A DNA stretch of 64,000 bases from Psychrobacter sp. 72-O-c (GCF_904846605.1 NZ_CAJHBI010000003.1:78902-142901), one strand, 5' to 3'; shown: positions 47,333 to 56,598, numbered from the stretch's first letter. The notes: generated by a model not told the origin, from the letters alone. Numbers and translations: made by a program.

Positions 47333-47502
47333 CAAGAATTAAGGGTCTTTACTTAAATAGCAATAAACTTAAAATCTGATTGCTATTGAATAAGTTTTGA
47401 ATTAAAAAACTATTATTTTATTAACGATACATAATGAATAATTACACCACCCTACCCCAATTATTTTGTAATCACAAAACGTGACTAGCGATAGTTAAAT
47501 GT

Positions 47503-47520
47503 TGTACATATTGTTGTGCA
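47503..47520. promoter_or_regulatory. TGTACA/TGTGCA pair near attR
   Basis: AATGTTGTACATATTGTTGT, with hexamers 12 bp apart, mirrors the AATGTTGTACATACTGATGT sequence inside attL. Lies 63 bases inside the right repeat; candidate recombination-protein site. Confidence 0.45.
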
Positions 47521-47582
47521 TACAATAATAATAAAACCCGTAACCCTTATCAATAAAGGTTTATAGCTTAATGATTGAAGCG

Positions 47583-47610
47583 TGGTGGGCGCACCAATCA
47601 TTGTATTTAG
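47583..47610 (+). repeat. attR core (28 bp)
   Basis: Exact copy of 24615-24642, containing a displaced 14-base tRNA-Arg 3' end not preceded by a tRNA body. Marks the right island end. Confidence 0.93.
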
Positions 47611-47997
47611 CAGTAACCTCGCATTACCTAAAGTCGCTCAAACCTTCTGTTTCATTAGCATCATATCTTTATTCATTACTCACCATTACCTATTAGCACC
47701 ACTACAATGTGGTTAAATTTGTTGTTAAAAATTTTAACTTAGCGTGTAATGTTGTTGATATTTGAGTTTAAGTATATCATTCTTTAATATCTATATTGAT
47801 AGCGCTGTCTTCATGAAGAAAAGGATTACCAGCATTCAACTGGTTTAGATACGTCATAACTCAATATAGCTTAGACTATTTTTAGTTGCTGATTTCTATC
47901 TAAAACTTTAGCCATTTCTGATGAACATGATGGTAGATAAAATCCGCTTTATAAGCTGGCTAGCAATATCCTAGATTCTATTTGCTCTATTAATGTA

Positions 47998-48317
47998 GGG
48001 CGTGTTGAACATTCGACCATAGCACTGACAGCGACTATTTTTTAGGCGATTCAAAGTCAAAAGTATCTAGTTTAGTCATTCTAAGCGGATAGTTTTGGCA
48101 AAGTAGCGGCAAAAAAGAGTCCTGTCCCAACTGCGAGCATAGCTCTTGTCTTGCGGACGGGCAAAGCTGTGCTTACTCCGTCCTCAGGGCTGATGCTAAA
48201 ACTGCCCCATACTGTGTAGCAAATCTAGCTAAGGCATCTGCATTATCGTCGATTTGCATCTTGTCTGGAACACTTTTAGCTATCAGCAGTGCTTATTTGT
48301 GAATGTTCAACACGCCC
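47998..48317. mobile_element. 320-bp MITE-like element
   Basis: Perfect 17-bp terminal inverted repeats (GGGCGTGTTGAACATTC and its complement) flanked by TA on both sides, with no open reading frame inside. The ends and TA target resemble IS5-group elements, so it is probably a non-autonomous derivative. Confidence 0.75.
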
Positions 48318-48427
48318 TAGTAAGACAAATATTATATTTAGAAATAAACTTCGGTAGTGACTCGATTTTAATAGTAGCAAAAAGCTTGCTACAGCTGGAT
48401 TTTATATAGCTCTAATAACCTTTTTTG

Positions 48428-48476
48428 TATTTAGTACTTTACCTAGTTGATATTATCAAAACTAGGGTTTGACTAC
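48428..48476 (+). repeat. Intergenic repeat, left copy (right copy 54700-54749)
   Basis: TATTTAGTACTTTACCTAGT ... AGGGTTTGACTAC matches TATTTAGTACTTTATCTAGG ... AGGGTTTGAACTAC at 54700-54749. The copies flank the amidase-to-monooxygenase block as imperfect direct repeats. Confidence 0.6.
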
Positions 48477-48539
48477 AGTCTTCTTTTGACCTATGGTCAA
48501 TAGTATAGTCTCTGACAAAGTCACCAGATGGAGCGGATT

Positions 48540-49907
48540 ATGAGCAAGATTGGAAAAAGGTCTGTTTCAGCTGCAGACATAGCAGCAAGCCTTGAAAAAG
48601 GGAGACTTTGTCCAGTTGAGCTTGTTGAGGAGACGTTCGCTAATATCAAATCTTCTGATCCTTCTATATTTACAGTGCTACTTGAAGAACGGGCGTTTAG
48701 AGAAGCTTATGCTTCAAAGCAGCGGCGCCGCGAAGGCAAACAGCTGAGTCCTTGGGACGGCATCCCAGTTGCATGGAAAGACCTCTTTGACATAGAAGGC
48801 CGTGTGACAACCGCAGGATCAGTTGTGCTTAGATCCAATGCACCTGCTACTCGTGATGCGGATATTATTGTAAATGCCACTCAAGCCGGGCTTATTTCGA
48901 TTGGCTGTCTCAACATGACCGAATTTGCCTATTCAGGCCTTGGTCTTAACCCACATTTCGGAACACCCAAAAACCCACATGGTACTGGCCCTGATCGAAT
49001 CCCTGGAGGTTCATCCTCAGGCTGTGGGGTTGCTGTGGCTCGAGGATTGGTACCACTTGCCATCGGCAGTGATACTGGGGGATCTGTACGCATTCCTGCG
49101 GCGCTAAACGGTGTAGTCGGCTATAAAGGTTCTAGCATAGCCTTTCCAAAAGGTGGCGTTTTTCCCTTGTCAGCGACGTTGGATACGCTTGGTCCGCTTG
49201 CCGCTGATGTAGAAAGCTGCATTGGTGCCGCACAAATTCTGAACGGACGAGCTGTCGCCATACCCAAACCCACACCCATAAACACACTGAAATTTTTAAT
49301 TCCTACCAATGTCGTTTTTGATGGTACGCAGGATGCTGTGGTTCACAATTTCGAGGCTTGTGTTCGCGTACTTGAAATGGCAGGGGCCACAGTAATCCGC
49401 GGGGTATGCACCGAATTTGACAAAATAAATGCCCTCTCTGCTGAGCATGGCTACTTGACTGGTCCGGAAGCGTTAGATTTGCATTGGGATCTTGTCCATT
49501 CTGAAGATGCAGCACGGATGGACCCACGAGTTCTTAATCGCATCTTTGATGCTGGAGAGATGTCGGCGCGGGACTTCATTGTGATTCAGAGAACGCGAGC
49601 AAGGTTAATAAAAGAAAACCGCCAAGCTCTAGGTGATCAGATTGTCCTGTTTCCAACAACCCCTGTTACAGCGCCTGAAATTGAGCCGCTTGAAAAAGAT
49701 GATGATCTGTACCTGCGTACAAACAAATTGATGCTACGTAACACATCGCTCGGTAGCTTTCTGGACTGGTGCGGCGTCGCCTTACCCAATGGCACCGATC
49801 AAAAACAAATGCCTACTAGTATTTTGATGTCAATGTCTGGTGGCCAAGAAAGAAAATTGTTAGCAGCTGCTCTTTCCATTGAAAATGCACTAGCCCTAAA
49901 TTTATAA
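48540..49907 (+). CDS. Amidase (amidase-signature family)
   Basis: Amidase-signature serine hydrolase of 455 aa that cleaves an amide or urea-type bond in a small molecule. Catalytic Ser-cisSer-Lys triad: Lys in VAWKDLFDIEG (near residue 80), the Ser in GGSSSGCGVAVARG (near 155) and the nucleophile in GSDTGGSVRIPAA (near 178). ATG at 48540 has GGAG upstream; the frame opens at 48528 but with a poorer context. First gene of a run amidase-deacetylase-small Cys protein-COG0523 GTPase. Closest by recall to AtzF/GatA-like catabolic amidases; substrate unknown. Confidence 0.88.
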   Translation: MSKIGKRSVSAADIAASLEKGRLCPVELVEETFANIKSSDPSIFTVLLEERAFREAYASKQRRREGKQLSPWDGIPVAWKDLFDIEGRVTTAGSVVLRSNAPATRDADIIVNATQAGLISIGCLNMTEFAYSGLGLNPHFGTPKNPHGTGPDRIPGGSSSGCGVAVARGLVPLAIGSDTGGSVRIPAALNGVVGYKGSSIAFPKGGVFPLSATLDTLGPLAADVESCIGAAQILNGRAVAIPKPTPINTLKFLIPTNVVFDGTQDAVVHNFEACVRVLEMAGATVIRGVCTEFDKINALSAEHGYLTGPEALDLHWDLVHSEDAARMDPRVLNRIFDAGEMSARDFIVIQRTRARLIKENRQALGDQIVLFPTTPVTAPEIEPLEKDDDLYLRTNKLMLRNTSLGSFLDWCGVALPNGTDQKQMPTSILMSMSGGQERKLLAAALSIENALALNL

Positions 49908-49988
49908 TAGTCATCTACTAAAGGAGTAAAAAAGAGTTAAAAATAATAAAGGAATGAAACACAACTAACACTATCAAAGGAATGAAAT

Positions 49989-50891
49989 ATGTCTAAAACA
50001 ATTATTTGTGGATTCGGTATTGATGTCGACTCAGTAGCAGGATGGATTGGATCATATGGCGGCGGCGAAAGTCCGTCAGACATTCAACGCGGGGTTTGGG
50101 CATCAGAAGTTGGCGTACCACGGCTGTTAAAATTATTTAAAAAGTACGATCTACGTACCTCGTTTTTCGTCCCCGGTCATAGTCTCGAAACCTTTCCTGA
50201 TATTGCCAGAATGATTGTGGATCATGGTCACGAAGTAGGCGCGCATGGTTATCTGCACGAGAACCCTATTGCTATGACCCGTGCACAAGAAGAAGCCGTG
50301 ATGGAAAAATCCGTTGAGCTCATCGAACAGCTCACTGGTCAAAGTCCACGTGGTTACGTAGCACCATGGTGGGAAATGTCTAAATCTACCCCTGAAATTC
50401 TTGCTAAGTATAATTTTAAGTACGACCATAGCCAAGGCTACCGTGATTTCCAGCCCTTCTATGCTCGAGTTGGCGATGATTGGAACGTTATCGACTACTC
50501 AAAAACCGCAGAAGAATGGATGCATCCTATGACCCATGGCGACGAGATTGATCTGGTTGAGATTGCTGCCAACTGGTGCGTGGATGATTTACCACCAATG
50601 CTGTTCATGAAAAATGTCCCTAACAGCCATGGATTTGTCAATCCACGTGATATCGAGCAAATGTGGCGTGATCAATTCGACTGGGTATATCGAAATATGG
50701 ATTATGCTGTGTTTCCCTTCACGATTCACCCCGATGTCTCTGGACGTCCACATGTACTCATGATGCTTGAACGTCTGATTGACTACATCAATAGTCATGA
50801 AGGTGTCGTCTGGATGCCATTCGAAGATATTGCTACAGATTTCCGAAAACGTTTCCCGTTTGAAGGTGGCAAACGGCCGGAAGTCATCTAA
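49989..50891 (+). CDS. CE4 polysaccharide-deacetylase family protein (HpPgdA/PuuE-like)
   Basis: Metal-dependent CE4 deacetylase fold, 300 aa, no signal peptide, so cytosolic. Motif 1 reads [20 protein letters not shown] near residues 10-30 and motif 2 [17 protein letters not shown] near 79 (His-x4-His metal ligands); also [10 protein letters not shown] and the C-terminal [19 protein letters not shown]. As I recall, this outline is very close to Helicobacter pylori HP0310 (PgdA) and allied to allantoinase PuuE. Being cytosolic and next to an amidase, it more likely acts on a small nitrogenous amide than on peptidoglycan. AAAGGAATG lies just upstream of the ATG. Confidence 0.88.
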   Translation: MSKTIICGFGIDVDSVAGWIGSYGGGESPSDIQRGVWASEVGVPRLLKLFKKYDLRTSFFVPGHSLETFPDIARMIVDHGHEVGAHGYLHENPIAMTRAQEEAVMEKSVELIEQLTGQSPRGYVAPWWEMSKSTPEILAKYNFKYDHSQGYRDFQPFYARVGDDWNVIDYSKTAEEWMHPMTHGDEIDLVEIAANWCVDDLPPMLFMKNVPNSHGFVNPRDIEQMWRDQFDWVYRNMDYAVFPFTIHPDVSGRPHVLMMLERLIDYINSHEGVVWMPFEDIATDFRKRFPFEGGKRPEVI

Positions 50892-50945
50892 GAGCATAGA
50901 TCTCGGCGCTACAGCCGCCGAGATCCACTATATGGAGAAGATAAA

Positions 50946-51239
50946 ATGTGTAACGCTTGTGGAAACCCAGCCGCTCCAGGGCACTGGACAGAAGCAGGGG
51001 CTCAAAGAGGCGGTATCCGCCTCAGAGCTGTCTTCAATCGGATATCCGTGTTAAAGCGGGTGCTGAAACCTTATGGGTTTTCAGCTTATGCTGATGGTGT
51101 GATCCCGCAAATCCAACTTATATGTCCAGGAGGGGCCAGAGTGTTGGTCAACAACTTGACAGAGCTTTGGGCTGAAGTAGAGCGTATCCAAGGTTTTCCA
51201 GTAGATCCATTGATCCCAACTGCGCAGTCCTTATGCTGA
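50946..51239 (+). CDS. Small Cys-motif protein, 97 aa
   Basis: Begins MCNACGNPAAPGHWTEAG, with Cys-x2-Cys at residues 2-5 and a His at 13 that could hold a metal. The remainder is basic (RLRAVFNRISVLKRVLKPYGF) and then LICPGGARVLVNNLTELWAEVERIQGFPVDPL. GGAG is seven bases ahead of the ATG, and its stop overlaps the start of the COG0523 gene. I recall similar small proteins beside amidases and CobW-type GTPases but know no function; it may accept metal from the next gene's product. Confidence 0.7.
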   Translation: MCNACGNPAAPGHWTEAGAQRGGIRLRAVFNRISVLKRVLKPYGFSAYADGVIPQIQLICPGGARVLVNNLTELWAEVERIQGFPVDPLIPTAQSLC

Positions 51240-52195
51240 TGCAAGTATCACAAGAAAATCGTCTTGATATCATTCTATTAAGTGGCTATCTGGGTTCGGG
51301 TAAAACGACATGGCTGCGTCATGCGCTTTTTACAAAGGTGTTTGGCAATGCTCAGGTCTTTGTTCAAGAAGCAGCCGAACAGCCAATTGATGACTTGCTC
51401 CTAGATAAGGCGGTGAGCGTCAGGGTTCTGACTGGAAAGGCAGGAACTCGTGAAGGCAAAGATGAGCTTATATCAGCTCTGCTTGAAGTTGCAGAATATC
51501 GAACTAACGGACTGACTATCACTCAGCCAGACACGCTTATCATAGAAACCAGCGGCCTAGCTGATCCCGCTGAGGTCATAGCTGCTATTAGAGAGCACCC
51601 GATTCTGATTTACCATTTCGTGCTGAGAGAAACCATCATTATGTCTGACGCATTACATTTCCATGTAGCGCTGAAAAATGATCCTCTGTGTCGTCAGCAA
51701 ATCCTTTCAGCCGATCGCATCGTTATCTCGAAGTCAGATGAAGTGCCTGCACAGGCTTTATCAAACCTTGTCTCAACTGTGATGAAAATTAACCCCGCTG
51801 CAGCAGTTTCCTTATCAACATTCGGTGTCGAAAGTCCTGTGCCGCCGTTACCAACGCCAACAGAGATTTATGAATCCACCCTCGCTAATGTTGGACCACC
51901 GACGACTGTTGTTTCACTACCGATTCCCAAAGAAATAGATTGGGTTGAGTTTACAGTCTGGCTCTCGGCGTTGCTGCATGCTCGAGGTGACACGATCTTA
52001 CGTGTCAAAGGCGTCTTGAACACGGACGAAGGAGCGCTCTTGCTGCAATCTGTTCGCAAAATAATGCAACAACCTGAGATCCTACCTTCCGAAAAAATCG
52101 ACTCTACGCTTGGTATTATTGTCTTTATAGGAGAAAATATGAGTCAAGATACTTTGCTCGCTTCTATGTCTTCCTTTCTAGAAAAAGGAGGTTAG
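51233..52195 (+). CDS. COG0523/CobW-type GTPase (metallochaperone-like)
   Basis: G3E GTPase of 320 aa. Walker A LSGYLGSGKTTWLRHAL near residue 16, switch text QEAAEQPIDDLLL, Walker B LIIETSGLADPAEVI near 105, and a guanine-specificity SKSD (ISKSDEV near 165) where NK-D is usual. The family's metal-binding Cys-x-Cys-Cys motif, normally after the switch region, is missing; the same position reads VLTGKAGTREGK. It overlaps the small Cys protein gene, so the two are co-translated. Likely serves metal loading of the CE4 enzyme, an inference from operon position. Confidence 0.83.
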   Translation: MLMQVSQENRLDIILLSGYLGSGKTTWLRHALFTKVFGNAQVFVQEAAEQPIDDLLLDKAVSVRVLTGKAGTREGKDELISALLEVAEYRTNGLTITQPDTLIIETSGLADPAEVIAAIREHPILIYHFVLRETIIMSDALHFHVALKNDPLCRQQILSADRIVISKSDEVPAQALSNLVSTVMKINPAAAVSLSTFGVESPVPPLPTPTEIYESTLANVGPPTTVVSLPIPKEIDWVEFTVWLSALLHARGDTILRVKGVLNTDEGALLLQSVRKIMQQPEILPSEKIDSTLGIIVFIGENMSQDTLLASMSSFLEKGG

Positions 52196-52621
52196 ATGTG
52201 ATAAGGCTAGGCTGTAATCAGGTAGAAAGAATGCTTGTTCATCTCTGTCCCTTCCCTAGCACTAAGCAAGGTATATCAGCAAACCAAACAATAATGCTGC
52301 TAGGTGCATAAAACAGCTAATGTGCTCAATAAACTACCCAAGGCGGTTCAACCGAAAGTGAAAGAAACACTGCATGATATCTGGATAGCTGAGCCGTGCG
52401 AGAACGCCCAGACACCAGGTTTGACAATATCTCTTTAGAAGAGTTATAGTCTGTAAAGAGATATTAATTTTATTTTTTCGAAAAACATTTATTTATATCA
52501 GTAGGTTATACTTATTAATTCGCTTCTGAAAATATATTGTTTGGTGTTTAGTGATTTTTTTACTGCTGCACAGGAAGTTCAGCAATAGCGTTAAATAAAA
52601 ACAATCAAGGAGATGGATCTC
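52196..52621. other. Gap between COG0523 gene and monooxygenase
   Basis: Contains the IS256 scrap at 52304-52414 and then an AT-rich promoter region for the monooxygenase gene (TATAGT and AAAGAGATATTAAT near 52445-52470). No other gene seen. Confidence 0.5.
52304..52414 (+). pseudogene. IS256-family transposase remnant
   Basis: Translates to VHKTANVLNKLPKAVQPKVK then ETLHDIWIAEP, the well-known 'W-HKTANVLNKLPKS-QP' block of IS256 transposases. A TAG sits where the Trp codon is expected, and the rest of the gene is missing, so it is a dead fragment. It lies between the amidase operon and the monooxygenase gene. Confidence 0.85.
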
Positions 52622-54436
52622 ATGACTTATCAAAAAATAGATAGTGAGTTGTCCGCAAGCCGACAAGTAACTAATTGGCTGCAAGATTTTGATCAAGCTT
52701 TGCGTACAAAGGATATAGACAAAGTAGTTAATTATTTCGAAACGGAAGGATACTGGCGTGATTTAGTTTCTTTTACTTGGAATATAAAAACGCTCGAAGG
52801 GCAAAATGAGATCAAAGAAATGCTTTTGCATACCTTAGAAACTACTGAACCGTATAATTGGCAGCTTGATGAAGAAGCAGTAGAAAATGATGGGGTTATA
52901 GAAGCTTGGATAACCTTTAACACTAAGGTGGCGAGAGGTTATGGTCACTTACGTCTGCGTGACGGCAAAGCTTGGACATTGTTAACCACTATGGTTGAGC
53001 TCAAAGATTTCCCTGAAAAGCGCAAACAATTACGCCCGAAGGGTGCTGAACATGGCGTTAACCCTGATCGTTTAACATGGTTAGAAGAACGTCAACTTGA
53101 GGAAAAAAACCTTGGTTATAGCGAACAGCCTTATTGCTTAGTTATTGGTGGTGGGCAAGGTGGTATAGGTCTAGGAGCTCGTTTACGGCAACTCGAAGTT
53201 CCGACAATTATCATTGATAAGCAACCGAAGCCAGGTGACACATGGCGTAACCGTTATAAGTCATTATGTTTGCATGATCCTGTGTGGTACGACCACATGC
53301 CGTATATTCCTTTTCCTGAGAACTGGCCAGTATTTACCCCAAAAGACAAAATTGGTGATTGGTTAGAGATGTACACTAAGCTTATGGAATTAAACTATTG
53401 GGGATCAACTGAATGTATCAGCGCTGCTTTTGATAAAGAGTTACAACAGTGGAATGTAGAGGTTGATAGAGCAGGTGAACGTTTGGTATTGCATCCCAAG
53501 CAGTTGGTTATAGCTACTGGTATGTCGGGATTACCAAACACTCCTGAAATTTCTGGTAGGGAAGATTTTTCCGGAGAGCAACATCACTCTAGTCAACACC
53601 CAGGTGGTGAAGCTTATCGAGGGAAAAAATGTGTTGTGCTGGGTGCTAACAACTCGGCGCATGATATTTGTGCTGCCCTTTGGGAAAATGGCGCAGACGT
53701 CACCATGATACAACGCTCATCAACGCATATTATTAAGTCAGACACCTTGATGGATTTGGTATTAGGTGGTTTGTATTCAGAAGAAGCGGTTGAACAAGGA
53801 ATTACCACCTATAAGGCAGATCTGACTTTCGGTTCTGTTCCTTATAAAATCATGCCGCAATTTCATGAGCCTGTTTACCGTGAAGTGGCAGAGTTGGATG
53901 CTGATTTTTATAAAGAGCTAACCGATGCAGGCTTCATGCTCGACTTTGGTGAAGATCATACCGGCCTCTTTATGAAATATTTACGTCGAGGTTCTGGTTA
54001 CTATATTGATGTCGGTGCTTCTGAGCTTGTAGCGCAAGGTAAAATAAAGCTTAAATCCAAAGTAGGTATTGATCATATTAAACCCAATTCAGTGGTGCTA
54101 ACTGATGGCACAGAGCTAGAAGCTGATTTAATTGTGTATGCTACTGGGTTTGGCTCCATGAATGGTTGGGCTGCGAAAATAATTTCGCAAGAAGTAGCCG
54201 ATAAAGTCGGCAAGTGTTGGGGGATGGGCTCAGATACCGCCAAAGACCCAGGCCCTTGGGAAGGTGAGTTAAGAAATATGTGGAAACCAACACAGCAACA
54301 GGCGTTATGGTTCCATGGCGGCAACTTGCATCAGTCTCGACATTATTCTCAATACTTATCACTACAGCTTAAAGCCAGAATGGAGGGTATAGAGACACCT
54401 GTTTACGGTTTACAGGAAGTTCATCACTTGGAGTGA
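52622..54436 (+). CDS. Flavin-containing monooxygenase with N-terminal NTF2/SnoaL-like domain
   Basis: Cytosolic FAD/NADPH monooxygenase of 604 aa. Residues about 15-130 form a SnoaL/NTF2-like domain (DFDQALRTKDIDKVVNYFET, EAWITFNTKVARGYGHLRLR). The FMO part starts with FAD-binding VIGGGQGGIGLGARLRQLEV near 178 and WRNRYKSLCLHDPVWYDHMP, and the NADPH-binding loop VVLGANNSAHDICAALWENG near 340, then IVYATGFGS near the end. AAGGAG sits nine bases before ATG 52622; an ATG at 52613 is too close to it. It is separated from the amidase operon by the IS256 scrap. Substrate unknown (S, N or ketone oxygenation). Confidence 0.87.
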   Translation: MTYQKIDSELSASRQVTNWLQDFDQALRTKDIDKVVNYFETEGYWRDLVSFTWNIKTLEGQNEIKEMLLHTLETTEPYNWQLDEEAVENDGVIEAWITFNTKVARGYGHLRLRDGKAWTLLTTMVELKDFPEKRKQLRPKGAEHGVNPDRLTWLEERQLEEKNLGYSEQPYCLVIGGGQGGIGLGARLRQLEVPTIIIDKQPKPGDTWRNRYKSLCLHDPVWYDHMPYIPFPENWPVFTPKDKIGDWLEMYTKLMELNYWGSTECISAAFDKELQQWNVEVDRAGERLVLHPKQLVIATGMSGLPNTPEISGREDFSGEQHHSSQHPGGEAYRGKKCVVLGANNSAHDICAALWENGADVTMIQRSSTHIIKSDTLMDLVLGGLYSEEAVEQGITTYKADLTFGSVPYKIMPQFHEPVYREVAELDADFYKELTDAGFMLDFGEDHTGLFMKYLRRGSGYYIDVGASELVAQGKIKLKSKVGIDHIKPNSVVLTDGTELEADLIVYATGFGSMNGWAAKIISQEVADKVGKCWGMGSDTAKDPGPWEGELRNMWKPTQQQALWFHGGNLHQSRHYSQYLSLQLKARMEGIETPVYGLQEVHHLE

Positions 54437-54482
54437 GTCTAATATTACTACTGTGAGTAACTTATAAAAATCGGTAAGTTTG

Positions 54483-54519
54483 ATGGCCGTACTGACTTGG
54501 TTCAGTACGGCCATTTTTG
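54483..54519 (+). terminator. Terminator of the monooxygenase gene
   Basis: Perfect 13-bp inverted repeat ATGGCCGTACTGA / TCAGTACGGCCAT with a 6-base loop, followed by TTTTTG, 46 bases after the stop. Confidence 0.9.
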
Positions 54520-54699
54520 TATTAGCTACTTTATGAAGATTTTTTAAATGAATGTCTGCGGACTTGGTAAGCTACTCACTTTCCTAAGGTCTAGATAAAA
54601 ATAGTAGTTTTATAGATGAACGTCAGTAGTGAACCCAATGATCAAGGCCGTAAAAATATTACTAATACTATGTTTCATATAGCATTAGCAATTTATTCT

Positions 54700-54749
54700 T
54701 ATTTAGTACTTTATCTAGGTAACGTTGTAAATATCAGGGTTTGAACTAC
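54700..54749 (+). repeat. Intergenic repeat, right copy
   Basis: Right-hand partner of 48428-48476. It lies in the 479-base gap between the monooxygenase terminator and the maeA terminator, which holds no gene. Confidence 0.6.
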
Positions 54750-54856
54750 ACAATTAACGACACTGTATAATAAGCAACTATAGTTTTATGATTTCAAATA
54801 CAATCATCCTTATATTAGCCAAAATTAAGGTTAAATCAAAAGCAAAAAAAATAAAC

Positions 54857-54897
54857 AAAGCCGAATGCTACTTCTAGCAATAACATTCGGCTTTTTT
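54857..54897 (-). terminator. Terminator of maeA (bidirectional)
   Basis: Inverted repeat AAAGCCGAATG / CATTCGGCTTT with a T run, 19 bases beyond the maeA stop; A and T tails on both sides. Confidence 0.85.
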
Positions 54898-54915
54898 ATA
54901 TGTACTTTCTAACCA

Positions 54916-56598
54916 CTAGAAGGAGGTACGACGATAGTTGCGGTATTTAGGTAACCAGAAATTAGCTTTTAATCGACGTTCTAAATTTTCTGCCGTTACA
55001 GGTAATGCTAATCTATCTTCAATCGCTTGTAGTGCAACTGCACAGGCTATTTTTTCACTGATCTCTCTAATGACTTTAATTGGAGGTAATATTGCACCTG
55101 GTGCTTTTTTATATTCCATTGATATATCTGCAAGTGCTTGGCTTGCGGCCATTAGCATATTATCGCTGATACCCGTCGCACGTGATGCTAAAACACCTAG
55201 GCCAATACCTGGAAATATATAACTGTTATTACACTGAGAGACCTCGAAAGTCTGACCTTCAAAAGTTGTATTAGGAAAAGGACTACCTGTTGCAATAATT
55301 GCTTTACCTTTACTCCAGTTAGTTACTTCTTGTGGTGTTGCTTCAACACGAGACGTTGGGTTTGAAAGCGGTAGTACAATTGGATTTTCAGTATTAACAC
55401 ATAAAGCTTCGATCACCTCCTGTGTAAATAGACCTTTTTGCCCGCTTACACCAAACAATACCGTTATTTTTGCTTGTTTAACCACTTGTGCTAAACCGAG
55501 CTTCTGACTCTTATCCCAACTTTCAATAGCTGATTCTTTTTGCACTAACGGTACCTGGAATTTTTGTAGCTCTGTCATGCTATCCGTTAGCAAACCATAA
55601 CGGTCAACCATAAATACTTGTTTACGCGCCTGCTCTTCCGTTAAACCTTCACGCTGCATTTGACGAATAATATGCTCTGCGATACCACAACCAGCTGATC
55701 CTGCACCTAGAAATGCTATTTTTTGTTGACTAAGTTTTTGACCTTTATTTAAACAAGCTGCAATCAGTGTACCGACTGAAACAGCAGCGGTCCCTTGAAT
55801 ATCATCATTAAAACAACATAGCTGATCACGATATTTATTCAATAATGGTGTAGCGTTCGTTTGTGCAAAATCTTCAAATTGTAATAATACCTCTGGCCAA
55901 CGCCGTTTGACAGCTTGAATAAATAAGTCTACAAATTCATTGTATTCATCACCAGAAATTCGTGGATTTCTCCAGCCCATGTACATAGGGTCGTCAATTA
56001 ACTGTTGATTATTGGTGCCTACATCTAATAAAATTGGTAGACAATAAGCAGGGCTAATACCACCACAAGCCGTATATAGAGCTAATTTACCAATTGGGAT
56101 TCCCATTCCACCAATGCCTTGATCTCCTAAGCCCAATATACGTTCACCGTCAGTGACCACAATCACTTTTACTTTTTGTTTGGTTGCATTTTGCAGCATG
56201 TCATCAATTTTATGGCGCTCAGGATAAGAGATAAATAAACCACGTTTACGGCGATAAATTTTAGAGAATTTTTCACAAGCTTGGCCAACCGTTGGTGTAT
56301 ATATCAACGGCATAACTTCCTCAATATGCTGCTCAACCAAATGATGGAATAACGTCTCATTTGTATCTTGTATATTACGCAGATAAATATGCTTATCCAT
56401 ATCGCTAGTAAATGAGCAAAGTTGATGATAAGCGCGTAATGATTGCTCTTCGATCGTCTCAATGTTGTGAGGTAATAAACCTGTTAAATTAAAACTGTCA
56501 CGTTCTTCTGATGAAAAAGCGCTACCCTTATTTAACAAAGAGGTTTCTAATAGTGCAGGACCTGCAAAGGGAATATATAACGGACGTTTATTTGGCAT
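54916..56598 (-). CDS. maeA: NAD-dependent malic enzyme
   Basis: Oxidative decarboxylation of malate to pyruvate in the cytosol. Protein of 560 aa, matching E. coli MaeA (565 aa) closely along its length: [22 protein letters not shown] at the start, [63 protein letters not shown] (catalytic loop), [16 protein letters not shown], the NAD-binding [15 protein letters not shown], and the [14 protein letters not shown] block. The C-terminus [14 protein letters not shown] is typical. Monocistronic with a clear terminator. It provides pyruvate from C4 acids, as the methylcitrate cycle does from propionate. Confidence 0.96.
   Translation of the reverse strand: MPNKRPLYIPFAGPALLETSLLNKGSAFSSEERDSFNLTGLLPHNIETIEEQSLRAYHQLCSFTSDMDKHIYLRNIQDTNETLFHHLVEQHIEEVMPLIYTPTVGQACEKFSKIYRRKRGLFISYPERHKIDDMLQNATKQKVKVIVVTDGERILGLGDQGIGGMGIPIGKLALYTACGGISPAYCLPILLDVGTNNQQLIDDPMYMGWRNPRISGDEYNEFVDLFIQAVKRRWPEVLLQFEDFAQTNATPLLNKYRDQLCCFNDDIQGTAAVSVGTLIAACLNKGQKLSQQKIAFLGAGSAGCGIAEHIIRQMQREGLTEEQARKQVFMVDRYGLLTDSMTELQKFQVPLVQKESAIESWDKSQKLGLAQVVKQAKITVLFGVSGQKGLFTQEVIEALCVNTENPIVLPLSNPTSRVEATPQEVTNWSKGKAIIATGSPFPNTTFEGQTFEVSQCNNSYIFPGIGLGVLASRATGISDNMLMAASQALADISMEYKKAPGAILPPIKVIREISEKIACAVALQAIEDRLALPVTAENLERRLKANFWLPKYRNYRRTSF

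Larger units (their letters stand above)
24615..47610. mobile_element. 23-kb integrative island in tRNA-Arg
   Basis: The element is bounded by a perfect 28-bp direct repeat starting inside the tRNA 3' end (24615-24642 and 47583-47610). It carries a tyrosine integrase next to the tRNA, an AlpA-like regulator, a primase-like zinc-finger protein, a Toprim-DUF927 replicase, exported Sel1-repeat proteins, a type I restriction system and small lipoproteins. No capsid, tail, lysis or conjugation genes are seen. This fits a satellite-like or mobilizable genomic island rather than a complete prophage. Confidence 0.92.
47611..48539. other. Gene-free stretch right of the island
   Basis: Bases 47611-47710 resemble the interior of the left island end (TAACCTCGCATTACCT, CATTACCT, ACAATGT at matching distances), as if a second related element once followed. 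A 320-bp inverted-repeat element occupies 47998-48317. A 49-bp block near 48428 recurs near 54700. No gene seen. Confidence 0.6.

Noticed and set aside
24615..47610. Complete prophage
   Set aside because: No capsid, portal, terminase, tail or lysis genes can be found between the att sites.
47611..47800. A functional tRNA at attR
   Set aside because: Only the last 14 bases of the tRNA are present; there is no D or anticodon arm upstream.
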